In this document: positions 32,683 through 41,038 of the stretch, piece by piece
How the letters are laid out: every line of letters starts with the position of its first letter
How positions within the stretch are numbered: the stretch's first letter is position 1
Origin: Bifidobacterium pullorum DSM 20433
GTDB lineage: Bacteria > Actinomycetota > Actinomycetes > Actinomycetales > Bifidobacteriaceae
DNA: 64,000 bases
Reading direction: 5' to 3'
Assembly: GCF_000771405.1 (NCBI RefSeq)
Contig: NZ_JDUI01000008.1
Span: 62,001 to 126,000, forward strand
Notes under the pieces: model-generated
What the model saw: the letters and a program-made list of their open reading frames with translations, nothing else
The model's database searches: none
What the model was told of the DNA's origin: nothing
Translations under genes and position numbers: made by a program

Positions 32683-33987
32683 ATGACTGTTGACTACGGA
32701 TACGGTCCAACGGCATCGGGGCCCATGGATATGGGGACGTCCACAGGCCCGCGCCCCTTGGACCAACTGCCGCGCCTGGCGCGGGACACGACCCCGGAGA
32801 ATCCCTGGCCGGTCAGCGTGCTGAGCCAGAAATACCACAACGCCGTCGCCAAGTGGCCGGAGGCCTGGATCGAAGGGCAGATCGTCGAGATCAACATGCG
32901 CCGGTCCACATCCGGGTACATCACCCTGCGGGACAACTTCGAGGAGGTCTCGCTGTCGGTGATGGGCTTCAGCCGGTTCGTGGCCAAGGCCCGCGATTTC
33001 CGTCAGGGCGACCGCGTGGTGGTGCACGGCAAGGCCGACGTGTGGGTCAAGGCCACGCGACTGAGCTTCGTGGCCGACGACATCCGCCGCATCGGCGCCG
33101 GCGACCTCAAGGCCCAGATCGACGAGCTGCGCAAACGGCTCAAGGGCGAGGGACTGTTCGACGCCGAGAACAAGGTGCCGCTGCCGGAGTTCCCCGCATG
33201 CATCGGACTGGTGTGCGCCCCACAGGCGCGCGCCGAAGGCGACGTGATCACGAACGTCAACCTGCGCTGGCCCGCGGTGCGGTTCAAGGTGGTGCACGCG
33301 CATGTGCAGGGCGCTCAATGCCCGGCGGACGTCATCGCCGCGATCCGTCAGCTCGACGCCGACCCGGAGGTCGACGTGATCATCGTGGCCCGCGGCGGCG
33401 GCAGCTTCGAGGATCTCATCGGATTCTCCGACGAGGGCGTGGTCCGCGCGACGGCCGCCTGCATCACCCCGATCGTCTCCGCCGTGGGACATGAGGATGA
33501 TTGGACGCTGATCGACCTGGCCGCCGACCTGCGCGCCTCCACCCCCACCGATGCGGCCAAGCGCGTCGTACCGGACGTGCGTGAGCAGTGGCAGCTCATC
33601 GCCGGTGCGATCGGTCAGATGCGGATGCGCATCGGATCGCGCGTGGACAACGAGATTCGCCTGATCGAAGGGTATGCGAACCGTCCGAGCCTGACCCGCC
33701 CCCAGACGATGCTGGAGCCGCACCAGCGGTTCGTCGACGACGCCGTGACGCGCATGAGGCATGGCCTGACCCGCATCGTCGACGACGCGACGATGACCAT
33801 CGAGAAACAGCATGCGGCGTTGACGGCGCTGAGCCCGCAATCCACGCTGAACCGCGGCTACGCGATCGTCCAGACCGCCGACGGGCACGTACTCGACGAC
33901 GCCGAGCACGCCGCCCCCGGCGATGCGCTGACCATCACGTTGAAGCGCGGCACCGTCACGGCCGAAGCCACAGGCACGCAGTTGTGA
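32683..33987 (+). CDS. xseA: Exodeoxyribonuclease VII large subunit
   Basis: 434 residues. With XseB it degrades single-stranded DNA. An OB-fold occupies the first 140 residues (EGQIVEINMRRSTSGYITLR). The catalytic region includes VARGGGSFEDL near 235-245 and AVGHEDDWTL near 265. A helical C-terminal part ends with NRGYAIV. ATG at 32683 has GAGGG upstream; the frame is open back to 32485 but that part is not conserved. Operon with xseB, 60 bp downstream. Confidence 0.94.
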   Translation: MTVDYGYGPTASGPMDMGTSTGPRPLDQLPRLARDTTPENPWPVSVLSQKYHNAVAKWPEAWIEGQIVEINMRRSTSGYITLRDNFEEVSLSVMGFSRFVAKARDFRQGDRVVVHGKADVWVKATRLSFVADDIRRIGAGDLKAQIDELRKRLKGEGLFDAENKVPLPEFPACIGLVCAPQARAEGDVITNVNLRWPAVRFKVVHAHVQGAQCPADVIAAIRQLDADPEVDVIIVARGGGSFEDLIGFSDEGVVRATAACITPIVSAVGHEDDWTLIDLAADLRASTPTDAAKRVVPDVREQWQLIAGAIGQMRMRIGSRVDNEIRLIEGYANRPSLTRPQTMLEPHQRFVDDAVTRMRHGLTRIVDDATMTIEKQHAALTALSPQSTLNRGYAIVQTADGHVLDDAEHAAPGDALTITLKRGTVTAEATGTQL

Positions 33988-34047
33988 TCCCGCCCGAACC
34001 GCGCCCATCCACATATCCACATCATTCGTACAGGAAAGGAACCACCG

Positions 34048-34371
34048 ATGACCGACATGACCACCACCGACGCAACCGATACCAAGACCACCACCGCACC
34101 GGCCGTCGCATCCTCGCTGACCGACGCCGAGCGCGAAGCCATCGCGCAGATGCCGTATGAGGAGGCGCGCGACAAGCTCATCCAGGCCGTGCAGGCGCTG
34201 GAGGCCGGCGGCCTGAACCTAGACCAGTCGATGCGCCAGTGGGAGATCGGCGAAGCGCTCGCCCAGCGGGCCCAGACCCTGCTCAACGAAGTGCGCGCCA
34301 AGCTCGACGCCGCCCAGGCCGAGCAGGCCACCTCGGCGGAAACCGCTGGGACTCAGTCCAATCTGGACTGA
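34048..34371 (+). CDS. xseB: Exodeoxyribonuclease VII small subunit
   Basis: 107 residues; the conserved part MPYEEARDKLIQAVQALEAG...LDQSMRQWEIGEAL is the usual XseB helical core (about 33-75). The first 30 residues are Thr-rich and variable. GGAAAGGAA precedes the ATG. The last codons and the stop lie inside a 13-bp hairpin that is also the presumed terminator, so the C-terminal GTQSNLD is encoded by the hairpin arm. Confidence 0.93.
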   Translation: MTDMTTTDATDTKTTTAPAVASSLTDAEREAIAQMPYEEARDKLIQAVQALEAGGLNLDQSMRQWEIGEALAQRAQTLLNEVRAKLDAAQAEQATSAETAGTQSNLD

Positions 34372-34494
34372 GTCCCCTTCGCGGCCTTGGCGGCCACTCA
34401 CTTCGCCTACGGGCAGTCCACCGGACTGCCCGCCACACGGCTCAGCCCAGTCCAATCTGGACTGAGTCCCCTTCGCGGCCTTAGCGGCCACTCA
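34348..34494 (+). repeat. Duplicated terminator cassette behind xseB
   Basis: GGGACTCAGTCCA-ATC-TGGACTGAGTCCC (34348-34376) is a 13-bp perfect hairpin over the xseB stop. A 47-bp segment beginning CAGTCCAATCTGGACTGAGT at 34354 returns at 34448 with one mismatch. Between them is a third hairpin GGGCAGTCC-ACC-GGACTGCCC (34411-34431). The 94-bp period suggests a local duplication. A fragment CGCCTACGGACAGTCC reappears at 35343. Confidence 0.75.
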
Positions 34495-34504
34495 CAATCG
34501 CTGC

Positions 34505-34532
34505 GGCCCGTTTCCACCAGCGGAAACGGGCC
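34505..34532. terminator. Terminator hairpin between xseB and the toxin-antitoxin-like pair
   Basis: GGCCCGTTTCC-ACCAGC-GGAAACGGGCC, 11-bp perfect stem, 6 bp from the stop of the convergent antitoxin-like gene. It can serve both directions. Confidence 0.6.
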
Positions 34533-34538
34533 ACCATG

Positions 34539-34901
34539 CTATTGCAAAGCCTTATCGATCAGACGCTCAATCGCCGCCTCACGTGTCAGGCCATGGGTTG
34601 TCGCGTATAAGTCGATCTTTTGCTCACGCGTCATAGCCATCGCCGACAGGCTCCGACTCAACGCCTGCCTGGTAAATTCACTCACCGTAATATGCCGTTC
34701 GGATGCGGCCTGCTCGACAAGAGCCCATAATGCTTCCGGTACGCGAACGGTGTGTGCCCTCATATCCCCTCGTCTGACAACGAACGGATCCGGTTCCCGA
34801 GACAATTCGGCGTCGGCGAATCCCCCCTCCGCCTGTCGCGCCCAAGCATCGACCATATCGTCGGTAATCGGCGTCCCATCCTTCGCCAAATACTCGCTCA
34901 T
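34539..34901 (-). CDS. Ribbon-helix-helix antitoxin-like protein
   Basis: 120 residues. The middle part (about 48-85: RAHTVRVPEALWALVEQAAS then ITVSEFTRQAL) fits a ribbon-helix-helix DNA-binding fold. N-terminal residues 1-45 with ITDDMVDAWARQAE match the leader found in many actinobacterial RHH antitoxins. The ATG at 34901 overlaps the TGA of the preceding small gene (ATGA), and GGAG stands upstream. Order toxin-first, antitoxin-second as in BrnTA or HigBA. Antitoxin role inferred from fold and gene order. Confidence 0.7.
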   Translation of the reverse strand: MSEYLAKDGTPITDDMVDAWARQAEGGFADAELSREPDPFVVRRGDMRAHTVRVPEALWALVEQAASERHITVSEFTRQALSRSLSAMAMTREQKIDLYATTHGLTREAAIERLIDKALQ

Positions 34902-35161
34902 GCCCCACTCCATTCCTTATAGAACCCAGGCGTCAGATAATTCGCGTGAATCACCAACGGCCAAGGATCCGCCGTCTCCACATACACCAATTCGATTGGG
35001 CGCATCGATGGATCGAAACCAATCACCGCCCATCGAGCTGGATCGCGGTCACTGTCTCGGTCCCGAATCCGTGCCGGTCCGATACGCGTGACGAATGCCG
35101 TTTCGATTTGCCGACGCGTGATCCCATGAGCCCGCAATGCATGCGGATGAATCTCAATCAT
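34898..35161 (-). CDS. Small putative toxin, BrnT-like in size and position
   Basis: 87 residues: MIEIHPHALRAHGITRRQIE then a strand-rich half with RWAVIGFDPSMRPIELVYVE and ending HANYLTPGFYKEW. Size, the His/Arg helix at the N-terminus and the position before an RHH gene fit a RelE/BrnT-fold toxin, but I see no diagnostic motif. The ATG at 35161 lacks a Shine-Dalgarno sequence and may be leaderless; the frame is open further upstream without a better start. Bases 35162-35366 hold no other gene. Confidence 0.55.
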   Translation of the reverse strand: MIEIHPHALRAHGITRRQIETAFVTRIGPARIRDRDSDRDPARWAVIGFDPSMRPIELVYVETADPWPLVIHANYLTPGFYKEWSGA

Positions 35162-35366
35162 TGGCGTATCATGTGTTGTATGACTATTGTAATACTTTTC
35201 CGATGAACACACGCTTCCCCCTTTCGTGTTCGTGCATTCACCATATACGGTCCGAACGAAGCCTGTCCACGCCACAACGGCACGGTGGTCGAACGGTTCC
35301 CGGTTATCCACATCGCGTCATTTTCATGCGACGATCACACGTCGCCTACGGACAGTCCGGGAGCGA

Positions 35367-36407
35367 TCAGGAGACGGCCACGGTGGCCAGCAGGGCGGCG
35401 TGATCGGAGCCGGCGATCTCCACGACCTCACACTGGCCGGTGGTCATGCCCCGGTCGACCACGATATGGTCGATGCCGGCGAAGCGCGGCAGCCACTCAC
35501 GGTCGGTCGGCCACGTGAACGCGAATCCATGGCCGGACTGCTGGACCGCGTCGCGGAACCGGTCACCCAGGAAATTGCGGAACGGGGTGTGGTCGGTCGT
35601 CGCGTTGAAATCGCCCATGAAGATGTACTTCGTACCGGTGTCGGCCCGCATCATCGCCAATTCGTCGAGCGAGCGCCGCCACAGGTCCCAATACCCGGGC
35701 ACCGGCGCCGTCGTGTGCACGGACACGAACCGGACGGGCACATCGCCCAATGTCACGGTGCCGCCGGGCATGAACGAGGCGCTTGAATTCACATCGTCAT
35801 CGGCGGGGTCGGCCAGCGGCGTCGCCGACCACAAACCGTTGCCGTACACCCCGTCGGACGAGGAGACCTGCGCGTACGGCAGATAGGCACCGATGTCCGC
35901 ATCATTCAACGCGGACACGAACTCGTCGGTCGTCTCCTGCAAGGCCAGCACCTCGATCCGCTCCTCGCGCACCGCTTCCACGATCGCCTGCGGATCGGCC
36001 TGGCCCTTGTACACGTTGAACGTCATCACGCGGGCATACCGGTCGTCGGTGGCCGCCTGCCCCGCCGTCACCGCGGCGACGGTCTCGGACGGCAGCTGCG
36101 TCTGCGCGGCGAAGAACGGATACTGCCACCACACCTCCAACCCGATGCAGGCCACGGCCAGCAACGCGACGCCCCAACGGCGCGAAATCACCGCGAACAG
36201 CAGCGCAATCAACGCGGCGACGGCGAACCATGGGGTCGCGGACACCACGATCGGCACATACGGCAGCGACTGCAGGTCCGAGGGCAGCGACCGTGCGATC
36301 ACGCCGAGCAACGCCACCAGGGCGAGCAGGCCGGACAGGATGCGCGACACGGTGTGCCGGCTGCGGCGCTTCGGCTTCGGGCGTCGTGCGGATGCGGTGG
36401 ATGCCAT
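35367..36407 (-). CDS. Membrane endonuclease/exonuclease/phosphatase-family protein
   Basis: 346 residues. Three N-terminal membrane helices (about 22-95) are followed by an extracellular or cytoplasmic EEP domain. Metal and catalytic residues are visible in MTFNVYKGQ, LALQETTDEF, GDFNATTDHTPF, IDHIVV and SDHAALLA. This arrangement is common in actinobacteria; known relatives act on nucleic acids or phospholipids, and the substrate is unknown here. GGGGAGGAA precedes the ATG at 36407. Monocistronic, divergent from the cyclo-ligase gene. Confidence 0.85.
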   Translation of the reverse strand: MASTASARRPKPKRRSRHTVSRILSGLLALVALLGVIARSLPSDLQSLPYVPIVVSATPWFAVAALIALLFAVISRRWGVALLAVACIGLEVWWQYPFFAAQTQLPSETVAAVTAGQAATDDRYARVMTFNVYKGQADPQAIVEAVREERIEVLALQETTDEFVSALNDADIGAYLPYAQVSSSDGVYGNGLWSATPLADPADDDVNSSASFMPGGTVTLGDVPVRFVSVHTTAPVPGYWDLWRRSLDELAMMRADTGTKYIFMGDFNATTDHTPFRNFLGDRFRDAVQQSGHGFAFTWPTDREWLPRFAGIDHIVVDRGMTTGQCEVVEIAGSDHAALLATVAVS

Positions 36408-36563
36408 GGTTCCTCCCCGTGAACGGTAATCGTCCATCGACTGTAACCGGGGCGGCGCCCACGCCGCCATCATCCCCGCGAATCATTCCGGTTTCCCCAC
36501 GAACGCCGGACATTCGGCATGGATATACTAATTTCGTCATACGTTCAACGAAGAAGGGCAATG

Positions 36564-37238
36564 ATGAGCGCCGTGACCGACGTATCGTGCGATGCCGTGC
36601 AGATGAGGAAAACCCCGATACGGCGAGCGGCACTGGCGGCCAGGGATGCCCTGACCGCGCGACTGCGCGCCGAGAAAAGCGCCCGCATCGCCGCAATGAC
36701 GCTAGATCACCTCGACGGGCGACTCGGCCGGCCGGACCACGGCGACGGCAAGATGGCCGCGTCGCCACTGGTCGCCGCATTCTGGCCATTCGGCAGCGAG
36801 GTCGACACGCGACCGCTTATTGCAGGGATAGTCGCGCGCGGATGGCGGCTGGCGCTGCCCTGCATGGTGCGACCGCCGCAATCGCGCCCAGGTTGTCGCG
36901 AGCCCGCCGTGATGCGGTTCCTGCAGGTCGAGGCCCAGCGGCTCGACGAGGCGGTCTCCCGTTTCGCCGCGAAGCCGATCTCCCCGCACGGTCCGGATGA
37001 GCCGTGGATGGCGGCGTTTCCCACAGCGGACATCCCCGACATCGATGCGTTCGTGGTACCGCTGGTGGCGTTCGACGACGACGGCAATCGGCTGGGCTAC
37101 GGCGGCGGCAACTACGACCGGGCGTTGCCGTTCGCCTCTTCCGACGCCGTGATCATCGGCATCGCCTTCGCCGAGCAGCGTGTGCCGACGGTCCCTGCAC
37201 TCCCCCACGACATCCGCATACCCATCATCTCGGCCTGA
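36564..37238 (+). CDS. 5-formyltetrahydrofolate cyclo-ligase
   Basis: 224 residues. Converts 5-formyl-THF to 5,10-methenyl-THF with ATP. The N-terminal RRAALAARDAL and the C-terminal LGYGGGNYDR phosphate loop are diagnostic, though Asn replaces the usual Tyr in GGGYYDR. FWPFGSEVDTRPLI is the family's substrate segment. Two adjacent ATGs (36561, 36564) follow AAGAAGGG; the second has the better spacing. Confidence 0.9.
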   Translation: MSAVTDVSCDAVQMRKTPIRRAALAARDALTARLRAEKSARIAAMTLDHLDGRLGRPDHGDGKMAASPLVAAFWPFGSEVDTRPLIAGIVARGWRLALPCMVRPPQSRPGCREPAVMRFLQVEAQRLDEAVSRFAAKPISPHGPDEPWMAAFPTADIPDIDAFVVPLVAFDDDGNRLGYGGGNYDRALPFASSDAVIIGIAFAEQRVPTVPALPHDIRIPIISA

Positions 37239-37281
37239 ATCGTCCAACGCTATGCCCACGGCGGATGCGCGTCACGCCTGC

Positions 37282-37287
37282 TACCGT
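37282..37287 (+). promoter_or_regulatory. -10-like box before the Cys-Cys mini-ORF
   Basis: TACCGT followed by 7 bases and ATG at 37295, identical hexamer and spacing to the box before the gene at 4528. Confidence 0.4.
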
Positions 37288-37294
37288 GTCCAGC

Positions 37295-37324
37295 ATGATG
37301 TTCATGTTCTGTTGTCGCCGCTAA
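37295..37324 (+). CDS. Putative nine-residue leader peptide MMFMFCCRR
   Basis: ATG-ATG-TTC-ATG-TTC-TGT-TGT-CGC-CGC-TAA. It encodes two consecutive Cys codons just before the end, 270 bp upstream of a TcyP-like cystine transporter gene. In mycobacteria, leaderless mini-ORFs with Cys runs sense cysteine supply and control sulfur genes downstream. A GCACC-TACG-GGTGC hairpin follows at 37328-37341. Translation and function are inferred; chance cannot be excluded. The rest of 37325-37593 has no gene. Confidence 0.4.
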   Translation: MMFMFCCRR

Positions 37325-37593
37325 CCGCCGCACCTACGGGTGCCGGATGATGCTCGTCCGTTTGCGGGCGATGCCACGGCAGCATGACACGAACGGCACA
37401 CTCTTCGGAATGCATTTCTCCCCTATGCCGCCGGCATTCCGCGTCCTGACAGCGTCCTGGCGTCCGATCCGCTTCTCCATGTCATATCACGGCGCATCAC
37501 CGCACCGCCACCCGTATGCTCGGCGTGCAGGCGTCCGCCCGTATCGACGTGTCCTTCCACTGATTTCATTTCCCGACCATCAAGGGCCTTACC

Positions 37594-38907
37594 ATGTCTC
37601 CATCATCCCCATTCATCGACTGGGCGGCGTTCGCCGCCACTCTCGCCATATTCGTTCTCCTGTGGGCGCTGAAGCGCACGCACAAGGCCGGGTTCGGCAC
37701 GCGCGTCGCCATCGCCACCGTCGCCGGCATCCTCATCGGCGTATTCGCGCGGGGACACACCGCGTACGTCTCCCTCTTCGGCGCCGTCTGGTCGCAGGTC
37801 ATCGGCGCCATCGTGGTGCCGCTGCTGCTGTTCAGCGTCATCTCCAGCCTCACCAACCTCGGCGAATCGTTGCGGCTGCGCTCCATGGCGGCGCGGACCA
37901 TCGCCTTCCTGCTGCTCAACACCCTCACCGCCTCGTTGCTCACGTTGGGACTGGCCTCCATGTTCCATGTCGGTCGTGGATTCAGCGGGGTGTTGCCCAC
38001 GGACTATCAGGCGCGTGAGGTACCAGGCATCATCGACACGCTGGTCGGCCTGTTCCCGTCGAATCTCATGGCGGATTGGGCGTCGAACCGGGTAGTGCCG
38101 GTTGTGCTGTTCGCCATCCTGGTGGCGGTGGCCTATAACGCCATGGCCCGCACCGACGACGGACGGGAATCGGTCCGGCCGTTCAAGGCGTTCGTGGACG
38201 CCGGGGACAAGGTGATGGGCAAGGCCACGCAGATCGTGATCGAGTTCACGCCGTACGCGGCGCTCTCGCTGATCGCGGCCGCCGTGGGGTCCAGCGACAT
38301 CGCCGCGCTGCTGCCGCTGGTGCTGGTGCTCGCCGTGGCCTATCTGGCGATCGTATTGCAGATGTTCCTGGTCCAGCCGCTGATTCTGGCCGCCGCGACC
38401 CGGATGAACCCGCTACCGTTCTTCCGGATGTTCTGGCCGGTCGGCGTGGTGGCGTTCACCTCGGAGAGTTCCATCGGCACGATTCCGGTGACGGTGCGCG
38501 CGTTGCGCGACGCGGGTGTGCCGGAGGACACGGCCTCCTTCGCGGCCACTCTGGGGGCGAACCTGGGCATGCCGGGCTGCGCCGGCGTCTGGCCGACGCT
38601 GCTGGCCGTGTTCGCCGTCAACGCGCAGGGCCTGGAGTATGCGCCGTGGCAGTATGCGATGCTGGTCGCGCTGACGTTGCTGGTCTCCATCGGCACGGTC
38701 GGCGTGCCGGGCACGGCCACGATCACCGCCACCTCGCTGCTCGCCGCCGCCGGACTGCCGGTTGCGATCATCGCGATCATGCAGCCGATCTCCCAGATCG
38801 TGGATATGGGGCGTACGGCGTTGAACGTGGCGGGTGCCGCGAACACCGCGGTCATCGTGGCCGCGCGCGAGGGACAGCTGGATACCGCCGCATACCGCAG
38901 CGCATGA
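37594..38907 (+). CDS. Dicarboxylate/amino acid:cation symporter, TcyP-like cystine transporter
   Basis: 437 residues with about 8 helices and two re-entrant loops. The loop motif FTSESSIGTIPVT (about 286-298) and the second motif LGMPGCAGVWPTLL (about 326-339) match L-cystine transporters (TcyP/YdjN), which have CAG where glutamate transporters have the NMDGT block. VGVPGTATI occurs near 370. AAGGGCC precedes the ATG. Cystine uptake would suit a bifidobacterium with a cysteine requirement; substrate is inferred from motif similarity and the leader peptide. Confidence 0.85.
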   Translation: MSPSSPFIDWAAFAATLAIFVLLWALKRTHKAGFGTRVAIATVAGILIGVFARGHTAYVSLFGAVWSQVIGAIVVPLLLFSVISSLTNLGESLRLRSMAARTIAFLLLNTLTASLLTLGLASMFHVGRGFSGVLPTDYQAREVPGIIDTLVGLFPSNLMADWASNRVVPVVLFAILVAVAYNAMARTDDGRESVRPFKAFVDAGDKVMGKATQIVIEFTPYAALSLIAAAVGSSDIAALLPLVLVLAVAYLAIVLQMFLVQPLILAAATRMNPLPFFRMFWPVGVVAFTSESSIGTIPVTVRALRDAGVPEDTASFAATLGANLGMPGCAGVWPTLLAVFAVNAQGLEYAPWQYAMLVALTLLVSIGTVGVPGTATITATSLLAAAGLPVAIIAIMQPISQIVDMGRTALNVAGAANTAVIVAAREGQLDTAAYRSA

Positions 38908-39010
38908 CCGCGGCCCCACCCGGTACGGCACCGGGCCATGCCGCCGTGCCGCCGCAACACCACATGGCGGCACGCGGAATACCCGGCTGCTTGTATACTG
39001 GGTTGGTGCT

Positions 39011-39086
39011 GCCCGGGTAGCTCAGTGGATAGAGCACCGCTCTCCTAAAGCGGGTGTCGCGCGTTCGAATCGCGTCTCGGGCACCA
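39011..39086 (+). tRNA. tRNA-Arg (CCU anticodon)
   Basis: Acceptor arms GCCCGGG/CTCGGGC pair, with a D-stem GCTC/GAGC. The anticodon stem CCGCT/AGCGG encloses the loop CTCCTAA with anticodon CCT (reads AGG). The T-loop is TTCGAAT. Discriminator A and encoded CCA end the gene. Cloverleaf is complete. Confidence 0.95.
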
Positions 39087-39088
39087 AC

Positions 39089-39121
39089 AGGCCCCGGAAT
39101 CCGTGGATTCCGGGGCCTTTG
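39089..39121 (+). terminator. Terminator of tRNA-Arg
   Basis: AGGCCCCGGAATCC-GT-GGATTCCGGGGCCT followed by TTTG, starting 3 bases after the encoded CCA. Strong intrinsic terminator. Confidence 0.9.
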
Positions 39122-39202
39122 TCGTGTCGATGCGGCCACGGCGGACATTCCCGGTTGCAGGCCCGTCCGCTGCGTGACAGCCGGATGCTCCCATCCGCCG
39201 TA

Positions 39203-39240
39203 CTATGCGATGCGTTGCGGATCAGCAACGCATCGCATAG
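39203..39240 (-). terminator. Hairpin behind ppx
   Basis: CTATGCGATGCGTTGC and GCAACGCATCGCATAG pair perfectly over 16 bp with a 6-base loop, 47 bp past the stop of the minus-strand phosphatase gene. No U-tract. Confidence 0.65.
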
Positions 39241-39286
39241 CGCATGTGTGACGGACGTCCGGAAGACGGATGCTGAAAACCGAACG

Positions 39287-40258
39287 TCAGAAACCGCGGC
39301 GGGTGCGGCCGAACTGGTCCAGCCAGCGCAGGATCGCGCCTTCGCGCAACGCCCACGGGCAGATCTCGATCTCGTCCACGTCCAGCGCCTTCATGATCTC
39401 GTCGGCCACGATGCCGCCGCCGACGATCTGCAGCGTGCGCTCGGGCGTGATGCCCGGCAGGGCCACGCGCTGGTCGGGGCTGATTGCCGCCAGACGCGGC
39501 ACCCAGTCCTCCAGCTGCTCGCGGGTCATGATCCAGCTGTCCACGCGGCCGGACTGCCGCAGCACCGCGCCGGCCAGACGGGCCAGCGACCGGAAGGTCT
39601 TCGACGTGCCGACCGCATGGTTCGGCACCTTGGACTTCGGGAATTCGTCCACGATCGGCTGGATGATCTTGCGCACCGCCTTGTGCGCGGCCTCCAGCTG
39701 ATCCGGCGTGGCGATGCCGTCGGACGGCAGGAACTGCTTGGTCACACGGCCGGCGCCGGCGGGCACGCTGATGGCCACGTTCGGATCCTCGTCGGAACCC
39801 ATCGCCACCTCCAGCGACCCGCCGCCGATATCCATCAGCAGCAGGCGGCCGGAATCCCAGCCGTACCAGCGGCGGGCGGCCAGGAACGTCAGGCGGGCCT
39901 CGTCCACGCCGGACAGCACGGTCACGCCCTGGCCGATGCGGTCCTCGATCTGGCCCAGGATGCGGGTGCCGTTCGGGGCCTCGCGCAAGGCCGAGGTGGC
40001 CATGGCCAGAATCTGGCTGACCTTGCTCTCCTCGGCGAGTTTCATGCCGGCGTCCACGGCGTCGAGCAGGGCCTGTACGCCGGCCTTGTTGATCGAGCCG
40101 TCATCCTCGAGGTACTGCATCAGCCGGACGGTGTTCTTCACGCTGGCTTCGGGGTCGGGGCGGGCGCCGGGGGCCGCGTCGACGATGATCATGTGCACGG
40201 TATTGGAACCGATGTCCAGCACGCCCAGGCGCGTGGACGGAATCTGAGGGTTAACCAT
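39287..40258 (-). CDS. Ppx/GppA family exopolyphosphatase
   Basis: 323 residues, the short actinobacterial form. ASKHA fold: GVLDIGSNTVHMIIVD at 12-27 (phosphate 1), LLLMDIGGGSLEVAMG near 137 (phosphate 2) and TLQIVGGGIVADEIM near 280 (adenosine-type). It hydrolyses polyphosphate or pppGpp; mycobacterial homologues of this size prefer short-chain polyphosphate. ATG at 40258 is where the homologous part begins. Confidence 0.9.
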   Translation of the reverse strand: MVNPQIPSTRLGVLDIGSNTVHMIIVDAAPGARPDPEASVKNTVRLMQYLEDDGSINKAGVQALLDAVDAGMKLAEESKVSQILAMATSALREAPNGTRILGQIEDRIGQGVTVLSGVDEARLTFLAARRWYGWDSGRLLLMDIGGGSLEVAMGSDEDPNVAISVPAGAGRVTKQFLPSDGIATPDQLEAAHKAVRKIIQPIVDEFPKSKVPNHAVGTSKTFRSLARLAGAVLRQSGRVDSWIMTREQLEDWVPRLAAISPDQRVALPGITPERTLQIVGGGIVADEIMKALDVDEIEICPWALREGAILRWLDQFGRTRRGF

Positions 40259-40318
40259 GTGACATGACGTTACACGTTGCAAACGTTGTCGGCGGGGAGG
40301 CGGAATCACATTCCGGAA

Positions 40319-40798
40319 TCAGCATGTCGCGGATCGTTCATCGCGACATGCCGAGTCCGACGACGCCGCGTCGCCGCCGACGATCTGATCATAGAGCCGT
40401 TCCAGCCTCTCCTGCCGCACCGGTTTGGCCAGCTCGCACTCCCACACCACGATCACCCGCCAGCCCATCGCCTCCAGCTCGGCCTGCTGCGCACGGTCGC
40501 GTTCGCGGTTGCGCAGCAGCTTGGCGGACCAGAACTCCACGTTGCTTTTCGGCATCGAATGCTTGGCACAGCCGTCATGCATATGCCAGAAACAGCCGTT
40601 GACGAACACCACGGCATGCCATTTGGGCAACACGATGTCCGGATGGCCCGGGTAACGCTTGTCGTTCTTGCGGAACCGCAGTCCGCGCGAGAACAGATAC
40701 CGGCGCACCATCATCTCGATCGAGGTGTCCTTGCCCCGGATATGCGACATCGTGTAGCTGCGGGTGCCCCGCTCGTACTTCTCCGGTTTCGCCTTCAC
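40319..40798 (-). CDS. vsr: Very-short-patch repair endonuclease
   Basis: 159 residues. Nicks DNA 5' of T in T:G mismatches that arise at methylated cytosines. MSHIRGKDTSIE, GHPDIVLPKWHAVVFVNGCF with the catalytic Asp, HMHDGC with zinc ligands, and GWRVIVVWECEL are all Vsr hallmarks. GTG start at 40798; GGGGAGG is very close to it, so the start is uncertain by a few codons. No cytosine methyltransferase or restriction gene is next to it. The Cys/Ser-rich last 15 residues are not conserved. Confidence 0.92.
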   Translation of the reverse strand: MKAKPEKYERGTRSYTMSHIRGKDTSIEMMVRRYLFSRGLRFRKNDKRYPGHPDIVLPKWHAVVFVNGCFWHMHDGCAKHSMPKSNVEFWSAKLLRNRERDRAQQAELEAMGWRVIVVWECELAKPVRQERLERLYDQIVGGDAASSDSACRDERSATC

Positions 40799-41038
40799 AC
40801 CTCCCCATTATGGCATCGGCGGCGGGGCGCGGCCCGCCACGTCCCGGTCCGCACGCGCCGAGATGATCGGCGGAACGCGGAACCCATCCGATGCCCCGAT
40901 CCGACCCGCGTTCGCCCAGCGCGGGCACAACGCCCTGCCACGCACAAGACGCCTGCCACGTACAATGAGTAAACGATAGACCAAGCATGGATGCGGACGG
41001 ACCCATCAGGCTTCCGTTCAGGACTTCAAGGAGGAACC

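Noticed and set aside
34387..35091. Plus-strand frame of 234 codons behind xseB
   Set aside because: It crosses the duplicated terminator cassette and the antisense of the toxin-antitoxin-like pair; no motif or start signal.
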